A stretch of 9,075 bases of DNA. Origin: Candidatus Segatella papionis (GTDB lineage: Bacteria > Bacteroidota > Bacteroidia > Bacteroidales > Bacteroidaceae). The stretch's first letter is position 1. The number at the start of each line of letters is the position of its first letter. Below the pieces are notes generated by a model. That model was not told the origin of the DNA. It searched no databases and saw nothing but the letters and a program-made list of their open reading frames with translations. Both the position numbers and the translations under genes were made by a program. Below, one piece after another: positions 1-7,239 of the stretch. The stretch is taken from assembly GCA_002297965.1 (NCBI GenBank), contig DBLF01000111.1, positions 1-9,075 of the forward strand, read 5' to 3'.

Positions 1-3000
1 GCATACGTGTCGCCCGAAATCAAGGCTTTGGAGAAACGAACGAATGTCGTGGCGCAGGTGTCGCCAGATAGATTTCTGCATCAACTCTTCAAGGACATCC
101 GTAAAGTAGATGAACCGCTGAAGTTGATGGGGGAGATGCAAGCAGTAACTTCGTCTATCCAAGATGTAGGTTTGAATTTCCCTTCTTATCCGCAGGATAT
201 AGAGGACGGGCTGAATGCACTCTTTACGGATGATGAGTTCCGTGCCTTCTATGAAGCCAACAACCGCAGGATGACCATCAATAATGGAAGCGAGGCTACC
301 AATGAGGAGATACCTGCCCGATGTGCCATCTCGCTTTGGCAGAACATAGAGGCTGAGGCTGATGCAGCATTGGCTTCGGAAAAGTCTTCGGCTACTTTGC
401 GCTTTGGTCACGATACGGCACTCTATCGTCTGTTGTCCCTTCTCTTTGATGTTACTTTGCCTCCTGCTGGAGCCAGAGAAGAGGAGTCTTCTGTAGTGTT
501 AGGCGATGAGGTGGATAAGATGGACCGTGTGGTTCCGATGGCAGCTAATCTACAGATGATATTTTATAAGAATCCGCAGGATAGTGTGTTGGTGAAGTTT
601 ATGCTCAATGAGCGTGACATCAAGCTCTCGCCTGTGGGGCAGGTAATCTATGGCACTCGCTACTATTCTTGGAACAGTTGGAAACAGGAAATGCATGAGC
701 GCATCCACAACTTGGAGCATATCCGCCAGCTCAACGCCATCAATACGATGGTGGGTACGGCGCAAGCTAACACCCAGACCGCAGGTATGTTTGGCAAGGG
801 AAGCGAGGAGCACGGACAGACTCTTCCTGCCGTGCTCGTACCAAACGGACAGAATTTCTGGACCCCGCAGACACAAGATACAGAGCAGAAGTGCATTGCA
901 CCTTATTATTATAAGGATACTCAGCTACAAGGTTTCCGTTGCAGCCATTGGCTAGTGGGAGGATGTACACAGGATTATGGCTCCTTCACGGTGGCAGCTC
1001 TAGGCGGTAAACTTCGTTTGCAGCCCGAGCAGCGTGCTACGCCGTTTAGCCATGCAGATGAGGTCTCTCATCCTCATTATTATGCGGTGAATCTCAAGGA
1101 TGAACATCTCAAGGCAGAGATGACGGCTCTGAGTCATACTTCCATCCTTCGGGTGACTCCCGACAAGGATGAGTTGGTGCATTTGGTCATTAATCCAAAC
1201 AGTGATGAGGGACAGGGCTACATCGAGATTGACACCATCAATCATGTGGTCTATGGCTACAATCCTGTGCATCGCATCTACCAGGGATGGGGAAAGCCTG
1301 CAGGTTTCAGCGGGCATTTCGTGTTGGCTTATGACCCCAAGGACTTGGTAGATTATGGTGTCTTTGAAGGAGAAAACAAGATACTTCGTGGCTTGAAGAT
1401 GCAAGGTAAACCACGTATTGGTGCTTGGCTCACCTTCAGAGGTAAGGCTGGAAAGGCGATGGAATGGATGTCGGGCACTTCTTTCACCAGTCGAGAAAAT
1501 GCCTTGGCCAATCTTAATGGAGAGAATTATATGTATGGAGGATTGGATTTCAATAGTATGATGGAGTATGCAGCTGGACTATGGTGCGACCGTCTGCACA
1601 CCATCGACGTGGAGAGCCGGGATACGGCGAAGGTCAACCAATTCTATGGTGCGCTCTATCGTGCCTCTTTCCTCCCTCACGAGATGAGTGATGTCGATGG
1701 CGACTATCCTGAGTTTTCCACAGGAGTCCTCAAAATGGGGGGCGCAACCCTTAGCTCCAAGGGCTATGCTGTTCCAGCCTATGCAAACTTCAAGAAATAT
1801 GGCGACTTCTCGATGTGGGATATCTATCGTGCCGAGCTTCCTCTCTACAGTCTTATCACCCCGAAGATGTCGGGGGAGATGATGCAATCTTTGGTGCAGA
1901 TGTACAAGGAGGGAGGATGGATGCCTATCTTCCCTTGCTGGAACAGTTATACGGCGGCGATGATAGGTGACCATGCTAGTGCAGCTCTGGCGGATGCCTA
2001 CGTCAAAGGGATTCGCAACTTTGATGCAGAGAAGGCTTACGAGGGTATGCGCATGAATGCTTTCTCTACGCCATACGTCTATAAGGATTATCAAGACGGT
2101 AAGGGAAGGAGAGCCATCAAGTCGTATATCGACAATGGTTACATCCCGTTGGAGGATATGGTGGAGGAGGCTTTCCATACCAACGAGCAGACCTCTCGTA
2201 CCTTGGAATATGCATACGATGACTATGCTGTGGCTCAGATGGCGAAGGCGTTGCTCGCATCTTGCAAGGATGAGGCGCAAACTAAGAAGTATCAAGAGGA
2301 CTATGATGAGCTGATGCGTCGCTCAGAGAATTGGCGTAATGTCATTAACCCTATTACTGGATGGGCTGACGGCCGACACGAGGATGGTAAGTGGGAAGGC
2401 AACGAGGACTTGGTGCATCGCAAGAGCTACATCACCGAGGGGGCTACCTGCCACTATACTTGGTATGTACCGCAGAATCCAGAGGGCTTGTTCGAGGTGA
2501 TACGCAATAGCAAACCGATGGACAAATCGGAAAAACTGATAGACAAGGAAGAGAAGAGACGTCTGAAAGAGGGAGAAAAGATAGAACGAAATGAGAAAGT
2601 TATCTCTCGTTTAGACAAGATGTTTGACAATGGATGGTATTGGCATGGTAACGAGCCTTGCCATCAGGTGGCTTATCTCTATGATGTGGCTGGGGCACCC
2701 GAGAAGACACAAGAGCGAGTGCATCACATCTTGCAGACCGAGTATAATGATACTCCTGGTGGATTGTCGGGCAATGATGATGCCGGGCAGATGTCGGCTT
2801 GGTATGTCTTTTCCGCTATCGGCTTTTACCCTGTCTGTCCTGGTACACCTTATTATTATATAGGTACCCCAAGTTTCGACAAGGTAACGCTGAATTTGGA
2901 GAATGGCAAGAAGTTTGTCTTAACGGCAGACGGCGTATCAAAAGATGCTTTCTATATACAAAAGATGAGCTTGAACAATAAGCCGTTAGATGGTTACAAG

Positions 3001-3057
3001 CTATCTCATACGGACATTTTGAATGGCGGTAAACTTAATTTCCAGATGAAGAAATGA
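1..3057 (+). CDS. Histidine acid phosphatase-GH92 alpha-mannosidase fusion, 5' partial
   Basis: The frame is open from base 1 (Ala-Tyr before a GTG at base 7), so the real start lies upstream; residues here are numbered from that GTG. Residues 1 to about 230 match the C-terminal part of a clade-2 histidine acid phosphatase (phytase/MINPP-like). They contain the catalytic LRFGHDT motif (H135, D136) and the later VPMAANLQ and FMLNERD segments. The RHG nucleophile motif would lie outside the window. Residues about 265-1016 are a complete GH92 exo-alpha-mannosidase: HGQTLPAVLVPNG (269-281), CSHWLVGGCTQDYGSF (312-327), DVDGDYPEF (562-570), TEGATCHYTWYVP (810-822, E811 probable general acid), HGNEPCH (880-886) and the signature GNDDAGQMSAWYVFSAIGF (922-940, D924/D925 probable base site). 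GH92 enzymes are calcium-dependent inverting mannosidases acting on N-glycans and yeast mannan. A charged insert at about 837-862 precedes the GNEP motif. The stop overlaps the next gene by four bases. An export signal cannot be judged. Confidence 0.9.
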   Translation, partial: AYVSPEIKALEKRTNVVAQVSPDRFLHQLFKDIRKVDEPLKLMGEMQAVTSSIQDVGLNFPSYPQDIEDGLNALFTDDEFRAFYEANNRRMTINNGSEATNEEIPARCAISLWQNIEAEADAALASEKSSATLRFGHDTALYRLLSLLFDVTLPPAGAREEESSVVLGDEVDKMDRVVPMAANLQMIFYKNPQDSVLVKFMLNERDIKLSPVGQVIYGTRYYSWNSWKQEMHERIHNLEHIRQLNAINTMVGTAQANTQTAGMFGKGSEEHGQTLPAVLVPNGQNFWTPQTQDTEQKCIAPYYYKDTQLQGFRCSHWLVGGCTQDYGSFTVAALGGKLRLQPEQRATPFSHADEVSHPHYYAVNLKDEHLKAEMTALSHTSILRVTPDKDELVHLVINPNSDEGQGYIEIDTINHVVYGYNPVHRIYQGWGKPAGFSGHFVLAYDPKDLVDYGVFEGENKILRGLKMQGKPRIGAWLTFRGKAGKAMEWMSGTSFTSRENALANLNGENYMYGGLDFNSMMEYAAGLWCDRLHTIDVESRDTAKVNQFYGALYRASFLPHEMSDVDGDYPEFSTGVLKMGGATLSSKGYAVPAYANFKKYGDFSMWDIYRAELPLYSLITPKMSGEMMQSLVQMYKEGGWMPIFPCWNSYTAAMIGDHASAALADAYVKGIRNFDAEKAYEGMRMNAFSTPYVYKDYQDGKGRRAIKSYIDNGYIPLEDMVEEAFHTNEQTSRTLEYAYDDYAVAQMAKALLASCKDEAQTKKYQEDYDELMRRSENWRNVINPITGWADGRHEDGKWEGNEDLVHRKSYITEGATCHYTWYVPQNPEGLFEVIRNSKPMDKSEKLIDKEEKRRLKEGEKIERNEKVISRLDKMFDNGWYWHGNEPCHQVAYLYDVAGAPEKTQERVHHILQTEYNDTPGGLSGNDDAGQMSAWYVFSAIGFYPVCPGTPYYYIGTPSFDKVTLNLENGKKFVLTADGVSKDAFYIQKMSLNNKPLDGYKLSHTDILNGGKLNFQMKK

Positions 3058-4091
3058 CGGAGCATATTACTTTCTTTATATATGGATTGTGCGTGATGTT
3101 CTATTCGATGATGGTTTGGATGTTTTACCGGAAGAACAAGGAGAAACTGTCCCGACTCATCACTTGTCTGATGGCGATATTGGATATGGAGTGCCTGAAA
3201 GACTTGTTTCTATTCGTAGATGGCATTGGCGCACATTCCAACGTATGGTATCTGATGAATGCAATAGATATGGTAATCATTCCTTTCTATACATTCGTCT
3301 TGATGGAGTTGGTGAAGCCAGGATGGCTAACTTGGCGAAAGGGCATTATGCATGAGGCGGTATTTTTATTGCCTCTGATCCTGTATGCTTTTACTCGTAA
3401 GATTTTTTGGTTTGATGTTCTTGCTGGTTTGGGTGCTCTTTATGGCACTGCTACCTATGTGTTGATGTTCTTCTTGATAGCTCGTTATCAGCGCCAGCTC
3501 AAGGAGCGGTTTTCTTATCAGGAGAACATCAATCTGCATTGGCTCAGAGGCATATTGAGCAGTTTCTTTGTCATACTAGTGGTGTGGACGATAAGTTGCT
3601 ATATGTTTGATGCTAATATCGATAATCTGTATATGCTGTGCTCATTGATAGCGTGGATGGTGGTGAGCTACTTCTTGTATCGCCATGAGTCTGTGATGGA
3701 TGAGTTGCAGGATGCTGCTAGTCCGTCTGGTTGTGAAGAACATGATGCTCCCGTGTTGGAGGGAGAAATCTCCAAGATGGTTAACAAATTGTTCATTGAG
3801 GAAAAACTGTTCCTTAATCCAAGGCTTAAATTGTCGGATGTGGCACGTTTGGTAGGCACGAATCGTACTTATCTCAGTAGATTCTTTAACCAGGAGAATG
3901 GTTTTACATTTTATGATTATGTGAATAATCTCCGAATCAAGTATGCGGAGAATCTCTTGTTGACCACTCAGGATTCTTTGGTGGAGATAGCGGAAAAGTC
4001 GGGTTTCAATTCGCTTTCCACTTTCAGAAGGGTCTTCGAAAGTTTGCATCATTGTACTCCTAATGTTTTTCGCAACAATTCAAATTCGTGA
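3054..4091 (+). CDS. Membrane-anchored AraC-family transcriptional regulator
   Basis: This 345-residue protein has an N-terminal half rich in hydrophobic segments, at roughly residues 5-25, 34-55, 65-87, 101-117, 121-145, 166-185 and 191-209, so about seven membrane helices. A short charged linker (211-235) leads to an AraC/XylS-type DNA-binding domain. Its first helix-turn-helix is near 258-282 (LSDVARLVGTNRTYLSRFF) and its second near 307-332 (LVEIAEKSGFNSLSTFRRVF), followed by the usual Pro-Asn-x-Phe-Arg ending. The ATG overlaps the mannosidase stop as ATGA, which suggests translational coupling and one transcript. The layout is that of Bacteroidetes one-component regulators with a membrane sensor domain. 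By position it probably controls the phosphatase-mannosidase locus in response to an envelope or sugar signal, but no ligand-binding motif is recognisable. It lacks the histidine kinase and receiver parts of a hybrid two-component system. Confidence 0.88.
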   Translation: MTEHITFFIYGLCVMFYSMMVWMFYRKNKEKLSRLITCLMAILDMECLKDLFLFVDGIGAHSNVWYLMNAIDMVIIPFYTFVLMELVKPGWLTWRKGIMHEAVFLLPLILYAFTRKIFWFDVLAGLGALYGTATYVLMFFLIARYQRQLKERFSYQENINLHWLRGILSSFFVILVVWTISCYMFDANIDNLYMLCSLIAWMVVSYFLYRHESVMDELQDAASPSGCEEHDAPVLEGEISKMVNKLFIEEKLFLNPRLKLSDVARLVGTNRTYLSRFFNQENGFTFYDYVNNLRIKYAENLLLTTQDSLVEIAEKSGFNSLSTFRRVFESLHHCTPNVFRNNSNS

Positions 4092-4136
4092 TGTATAATG
4101 GTGAATAGGCCTTGATAATGAGGATTTTGTACGAAT

Positions 4137-4173
4137 TGACGTGTCGTTTTACGGAATGACACGTCATTTTTTT
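4137..4173 (+). terminator. Intrinsic terminator after the regulator gene
   Basis: A 9-bp perfect stem (TGACGTGTC at 4137-4145 with GACACGTCA at 4158-4166) can be extended inward by G-U and A-T pairs. It is followed at once by seven T residues (4167-4173). It lies 46 bases after the stop of the regulator gene and ends the first transcription unit. Confidence 0.9.
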
Positions 4174-4176
4174 ACG

Positions 4177-4201
4177 TTATGATTTCATCTTTTTATGATT
4201 T
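4177..4201 (+). promoter_or_regulatory. Direct repeat TTATGATTT upstream of the caspase-gene promoter
   Basis: The nonamer TTATGATTT occurs at 4177-4185 and again at 4193-4201, 16 bases apart start to start, just upstream of the -7 element at 4228. Its position is suitable for an activator or operator site. The sequence is AT-rich, so chance is possible, and no binding protein is implied by the sequence alone. Confidence 0.3.
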
Positions 4202-4227
4202 GAATCCTGCCTTTTCGACAAAAATAC

Positions 4228-4235
4228 TACTTTTG
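4228..4235 (+). promoter_or_regulatory. Bacteroidetes-type promoter (-7 element) of the three-gene exported set
   Basis: TACTTTTG fits the Bacteroidetes primary sigma -7 consensus TAnnTTTG exactly and is followed by CA. The nearest TTTG that could be the -33 element is at 4199-4202. That leaves 25 bases between the elements, longer than the usual 19-21, so the promoter may be weak or need an activator. Transcription would start near 4242, giving a leader of about 45 bases before the ATG at 4289. Confidence 0.7.
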
Positions 4236-4288
4236 CAGCATCACAGACGATAGTGGTATTGTAAACCTATTAATAAAAGAATAAAGGT

Positions 4289-5143
4289 ATGAAGAAAATC
4301 TTAACGACATTTGCTGGTCTCCTATTTGCCTTTGTGGCAAATGCACAGACTGTTTTTACAGCCGACCAAATTGAGAAGTACGCCAAAGAAAAGTATGGCG
4401 ATAAGTGGACCAAGGCTGCGGAAAACCTGAGTCAAGAAGTTGCGCTTGACAGCAAAAACCGCTTGAATTACCAAGAGGTGATAGAATGTCCTGGTCAGTC
4501 GAAGGAACAAATCTACAAGAAGGCGATGGATTGGTTTACGAATGCTTTCAGTAGTAAGGATACCCATGGAGTTATCAGAGAGCAGAATCCGGACGAAGGA
4601 CTCATCGTCGCTCAGGCTTATATCGAGAACATCGCCAAGCAGAATGCTGGTGTGAATCATTACCAAGTGGATATGATGCCATTTATCCGAGTGGATGTGA
4701 AGGAGGAAAGGGCTCGCATCTCTGTCTATATGGATAGCTATGAGGTGACAGTTACTTCGGGTGGAGGAGCGACAAGCCTATTTATGGCAGCTGCTTTGGT
4801 TGCAACCGCAGCAGTTGTTGCATCTAGTAGTGATAGCGACAAGAAGGATTCTTCCTCATCATCTTCTAGTTCCTCATCGTCTTCTGGCTCTTCATCAAGT
4901 TCTAGTTCCTCATCAAGTTCAAGCTCATCGTCAACTTCTAGTTCTTCGTCTAGTACAAAGGATGATGGTGATGATGAGGTGTGGAGCATCAGTAGTTGTT
5001 ATCCTTTCGTACAGAAGGATAGCCACAAGAAAGCTTCTAGCAAGGCTTTTGTCATGGCTTCTGCTTTCCAGAATTCCATCTTGGATGTGATGAAGGAGGC
5101 TTTGCTTGCCGAACCTTCGGAAGACTTCTCTAAGGATTGGTGA
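4289..5143 (+). CDS. Exported DUF4468-domain protein with internal hydrophobic segment and serine-rich tract
   Basis: This 284-residue protein has a signal peptide at 1-19 (KK then a hydrophobic core, cleavage after ANA before Gln20). Residues about 60-155 resemble DUF4468, a Bacteroidetes domain with a TBP-like fold: the core is CPGQSKEQIYKKAMDWF (67-83), with an amphipathic beta-rich remainder. A hydrophobic stretch at 162-178 is followed by Asp/Lys residues (181-187), which looks like a membrane stop-transfer segment. Residues 188-222 are serine in 33 of 35 positions, then come an acidic patch (KDDGDDE, 224-230) and a 54-residue tail. If the hydrophobic segment spans the membrane, the serine tract and tail would be cytoplasmic. 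If not, the tract is an exported flexible linker. It is first of three co-directional genes, 18 bases before the caspase-like gene. Its function is unknown; the DUF4468 match is from recalled family pattern. Confidence 0.82.
   Translation: MKKILTTFAGLLFAFVANAQTVFTADQIEKYAKEKYGDKWTKAAENLSQEVALDSKNRLNYQEVIECPGQSKEQIYKKAMDWFTNAFSSKDTHGVIREQNPDEGLIVAQAYIENIAKQNAGVNHYQVDMMPFIRVDVKEERARISVYMDSYEVTVTSGGGATSLFMAAALVATAAVVASSSDSDKKDSSSSSSSSSSSSGSSSSSSSSSSSSSSSTSSSSSSTKDDGDDEVWSISSCYPFVQKDSHKKASSKAFVMASAFQNSILDVMKEALLAEPSEDFSKDW
4850..4954 (+). repeat. Serine-coding low-complexity tract
   Basis: These 35 codons encode 33 serines, one glycine and one threonine. All six serine codons are used in mixed order (TCT, TCC, TCA, TCG, AGT, AGC), with short imperfect repeats such as TCTAGTTCCTCATC. 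The varied codons argue that the amino acid composition is selected rather than produced by recent slippage of a simple repeat. Confidence 0.85.
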
Positions 5144-5161
5144 TTGTTAAAAATGTAAAGT

Positions 5162-6163
5162 ATGAAATTACTGAATATCTTTTTGGTGCTTGTTGCGGTA
5201 TTTTTTCTTGGGGTGCTACCTTGTCACTCGCAGAGAATATCTGTGGGAAAGAAGGGCCACGTCAAGGTGATGAGGACTGATTCCACTAGCGCACGAGAGT
5301 TTGTAAGAGACCAAGGTGAGGGAACATGGGGCAGCGCTAGAGCAAAGCAAAAACTAACGAATGTCGTTGCAGACTATCTAGACTCAGATGTGGATCTTGA
5401 AATTCCTACCACTAAGATTGTTCGAGACAAAACCTTTGCTGTCATTATTGCCAACGAGAACTATCAGGAGGAGGTAAATGTCGATTTCGCCATCAATGAT
5501 GGGGTGGCATTCAGCCAGTATTGCACCAAGTTGTTGGGATTGCCCGAAAGTAATGTTCATGTGCGTAGGGACGCAACCCTTAACAATATTTTGTCGGAAA
5601 TCAACTGGATGCAAAACATCGCTCATGCCTATGGCAAGGAGGCAAGGTTTATCTTCTATTATGCTGGTCATGGTGTGCCTGATGAGAGCAATGGCTCTGC
5701 CTATCTCCTCCCAATCGATGGCAAGAGCAATATTCCTGCCACGGGATATAGTATCAGCAAACTGTATGCTGAACTGAATGCACTGAATGCCGCTAGTGTG
5801 ACGGTGCTGATGGATGCTTGTTTCAGTGGAACAAAACGTGGTGACGGCATGCTGGCTTCTGCCCGTGGTGTGGCGCTCAAGGCCAAGGCTGAGGCTCCGA
5901 AGGGAAATATGCTGGTTCTAACTGCGGCGCAAGGCAGCGAGACGGCTTATCCCTATAAGGAAAAGAAGCATGGACTCTTCACCTATTTCCTCTTGAAGAA
6001 ACTACAGGAAAGCAAAGGCAAAACGACTTATGGCGAACTCTTCGAATATGTAAAGAGGAATGTGGCTCAGAAGTCGATTGTTGTGAACGAGAAAAGCCAG
6101 ACGCCCTCTGTCGCGGCATCTGGTGATATGGCTTCCGCATGGGAAAGCATCAAGTTGAACTGA
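5162..6163 (+). CDS. Exported caspase-like peptidase (C14 family)
   Basis: This 333-residue protein has a signal peptide at about 1-23 (ending PCHS before Gln24; a proline before Cys21 argues against a lipobox). Residues about 91-300 form a caspase/metacaspase-type fold. FAVIIANENY (92-101) opens the first strand, FIFYYAGHG (163-171) carries the catalytic His170, and VLMDACFSG (215-223) carries the catalytic Cys220. YLLPIDG (181-187) lies between them. Both catalytic residues are present, so the enzyme should be active. Bacterial relatives are usually metacaspase-like and cut after Arg or Lys, sometimes with calcium and self-cleavage; the many Lys/Arg residues at 225-248 would suit an internal cleavage linker (inference). 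Residues 24-90 form an N-terminal extension without a recognisable domain. The gene follows the DUF4468 gene by 18 bases, which suggests co-expression and a shared envelope role. Confidence 0.9.
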   Translation: MKLLNIFLVLVAVFFLGVLPCHSQRISVGKKGHVKVMRTDSTSAREFVRDQGEGTWGSARAKQKLTNVVADYLDSDVDLEIPTTKIVRDKTFAVIIANENYQEEVNVDFAINDGVAFSQYCTKLLGLPESNVHVRRDATLNNILSEINWMQNIAHAYGKEARFIFYYAGHGVPDESNGSAYLLPIDGKSNIPATGYSISKLYAELNALNAASVTVLMDACFSGTKRGDGMLASARGVALKAKAEAPKGNMLVLTAAQGSETAYPYKEKKHGLFTYFLLKKLQESKGKTTYGELFEYVKRNVAQKSIVVNEKSQTPSVAASGDMASAWESIKLN

Positions 6164-6235
6164 TGTTGGATAGTGTCTTTGCTTGTGATAATCTATCATA
6201 CATATATATATTAACAATTTTAATAAATACCGATT

Positions 6236-7162
6236 ATGAAGAAACTAATCCTTTTCGTTATGCTGTTTGCAACTTTGGGTTTGCAGACCGTTAGCGCTCA
6301 AAAATGGGCGAGAAAGTTGGGACTTGCCGTCGCGGAGAAAGTAAATGATACAAAGAAAACATCGACCAGCACTGATTCTGGCACGATGATTCCTGGTTTT
6401 ACGGTAAAATATACAGGTTGCACCATTAGTGGTAATGATGCTGTCATCAAGGCTGTGATTACTAATAACACAGGAAAGGAAGAAAAGCTCCGATTGCAAG
6501 ACACCAAGGCTTATGATAGTAATAATGCGCAACACAAAGTGTATCTCATTTTAGGAGGCAAAGAATATAGTAGTTTCGGACTTACCACGGACGCTATTCC
6601 TGTGGGTGTGCCTGTGAAGGTGACCATTAGAGTGGAGAATGTGTCTCGTGATGTAGCTGTTATCAATGGTTGTAAACTCAATGTGCGGATGAGTGAAAAT
6701 GGAGGAGATTATGATTGGCTTATTCCAACCCAAAATATTGTGTTGGCGAAGAACACGAACGCCGATAATGTGGTTTGCTCAAACCCTGATATGTCGTTCA
6801 ATCTTCGTAAATGTGTCCGAATGGGCAATAAGGTGATGATTACGGCGACGGTGATGAACAATAGTGGGAAGGAAATCAAATTTTATCCGCTGGATTATCA
6901 AACTGCCATCTATGACTCTGATGGTGAGACATACAAGCAGGATATAGATGCCAGTAAGTTAGCTAATACTTATTGGTCGAACAGTCAACGGGTAACCATT
7001 CCTGTAGGAGTACCTGTCAAGACTACTTTCGTAATCCAGGATGTACCTGCTACAGTTAAAGAGTTTAGTATCGCTAAATTTGTTTATCAATTGTGGAATC
7101 CAAATGGGGATAATATTCAGCATTACTTCGAGATTCGCAACCAGGCCATCTCTGAGAAGTAA
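6236..7162 (+). CDS. Exported protein with two tandem beta-sandwich-like repeats, function unknown
   Basis: This 308-residue protein has a signal peptide at 1-21 (VSA before Gln22) and a basic, Thr/Ser-rich linker at 22-52. The rest consists of two diverged copies of one domain, about 53-168 and 185-298. Matching landmarks are VIKAVITNNTGKE (70-82) with VMITATVMNNSGKE (200-213), and IPVGVPVKVTIRVENV (121-136) with IPVGVPVKTTFVIQDV (255-270). Each copy also has a Tyr-Asp-Ser turn. The alternating hydrophobic strands and the NN(T/S)GKE turn suggest Ig-like or DUF4352-like beta sandwiches, although no family is firmly recognised. It may act as a binding or scaffold partner. It lies 72 bases after the caspase-like gene, with no clear terminator between them. 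The gap is AT-rich and holds TGTCTTTG at 6174-6181, one base off a -7 element, so an extra promoter cannot be ruled out. Confidence 0.78.
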   Translation: MKKLILFVMLFATLGLQTVSAQKWARKLGLAVAEKVNDTKKTSTSTDSGTMIPGFTVKYTGCTISGNDAVIKAVITNNTGKEEKLRLQDTKAYDSNNAQHKVYLILGGKEYSSFGLTTDAIPVGVPVKVTIRVENVSRDVAVINGCKLNVRMSENGGDYDWLIPTQNIVLAKNTNADNVVCSNPDMSFNLRKCVRMGNKVMITATVMNNSGKEIKFYPLDYQTAIYDSDGETYKQDIDASKLANTYWSNSQRVTIPVGVPVKTTFVIQDVPATVKEFSIAKFVYQLWNPNGDNIQHYFEIRNQAISEK

Positions 7163-7168
7163 GTTGCT

Positions 7169-7239
7169 TTATGATATTCATAATAGAATTTTCTAGATTA
7201 GGTTTACTTATCATTTGCTTTTGATAGAACATATCAAAA
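7169..7239. repeat. Chain of short inverted repeats at the convergent junction
   Basis: Three perfect inverted repeats follow one another: TTATGA/TCATAA (7169-7183, 3-base loop), TAGAA/TTCTA (7184-7195, 2-base centre) and TTTTGATA/TATCAAAA (7219-7239, 5-base loop). They lead straight into the stronger terminator stem. They may stabilise or end the plus-strand message, although AT-rich DNA gives such repeats easily. Confidence 0.5.

Noticed and set aside
7..9. GTG at base 7 as the true start of the first gene
   Set aside because: The frame is open to the left edge and the phosphatase domain is missing its N-terminal half, so the gene must begin upstream.
1579..2295. A 238-codon minus-strand frame inside the GH92 gene
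   Set aside because: It lies wholly opposite a well-supported catalytic domain, has no recognisable motif and is explained by the codon bias of the real gene.
4738..4989. Minus-strand frame encoding an Asp/Glu/Leu-rich repetitive peptide
   Set aside because: It is the mirror of the serine codons in the DUF4468 protein and has no independent support.
6174..6181. Possible separate promoter (TGTCTTTG) for the third exported gene
   Set aside because: It differs from the -7 consensus at the key A and has no -33 partner at the right distance, so it was left as a remark.
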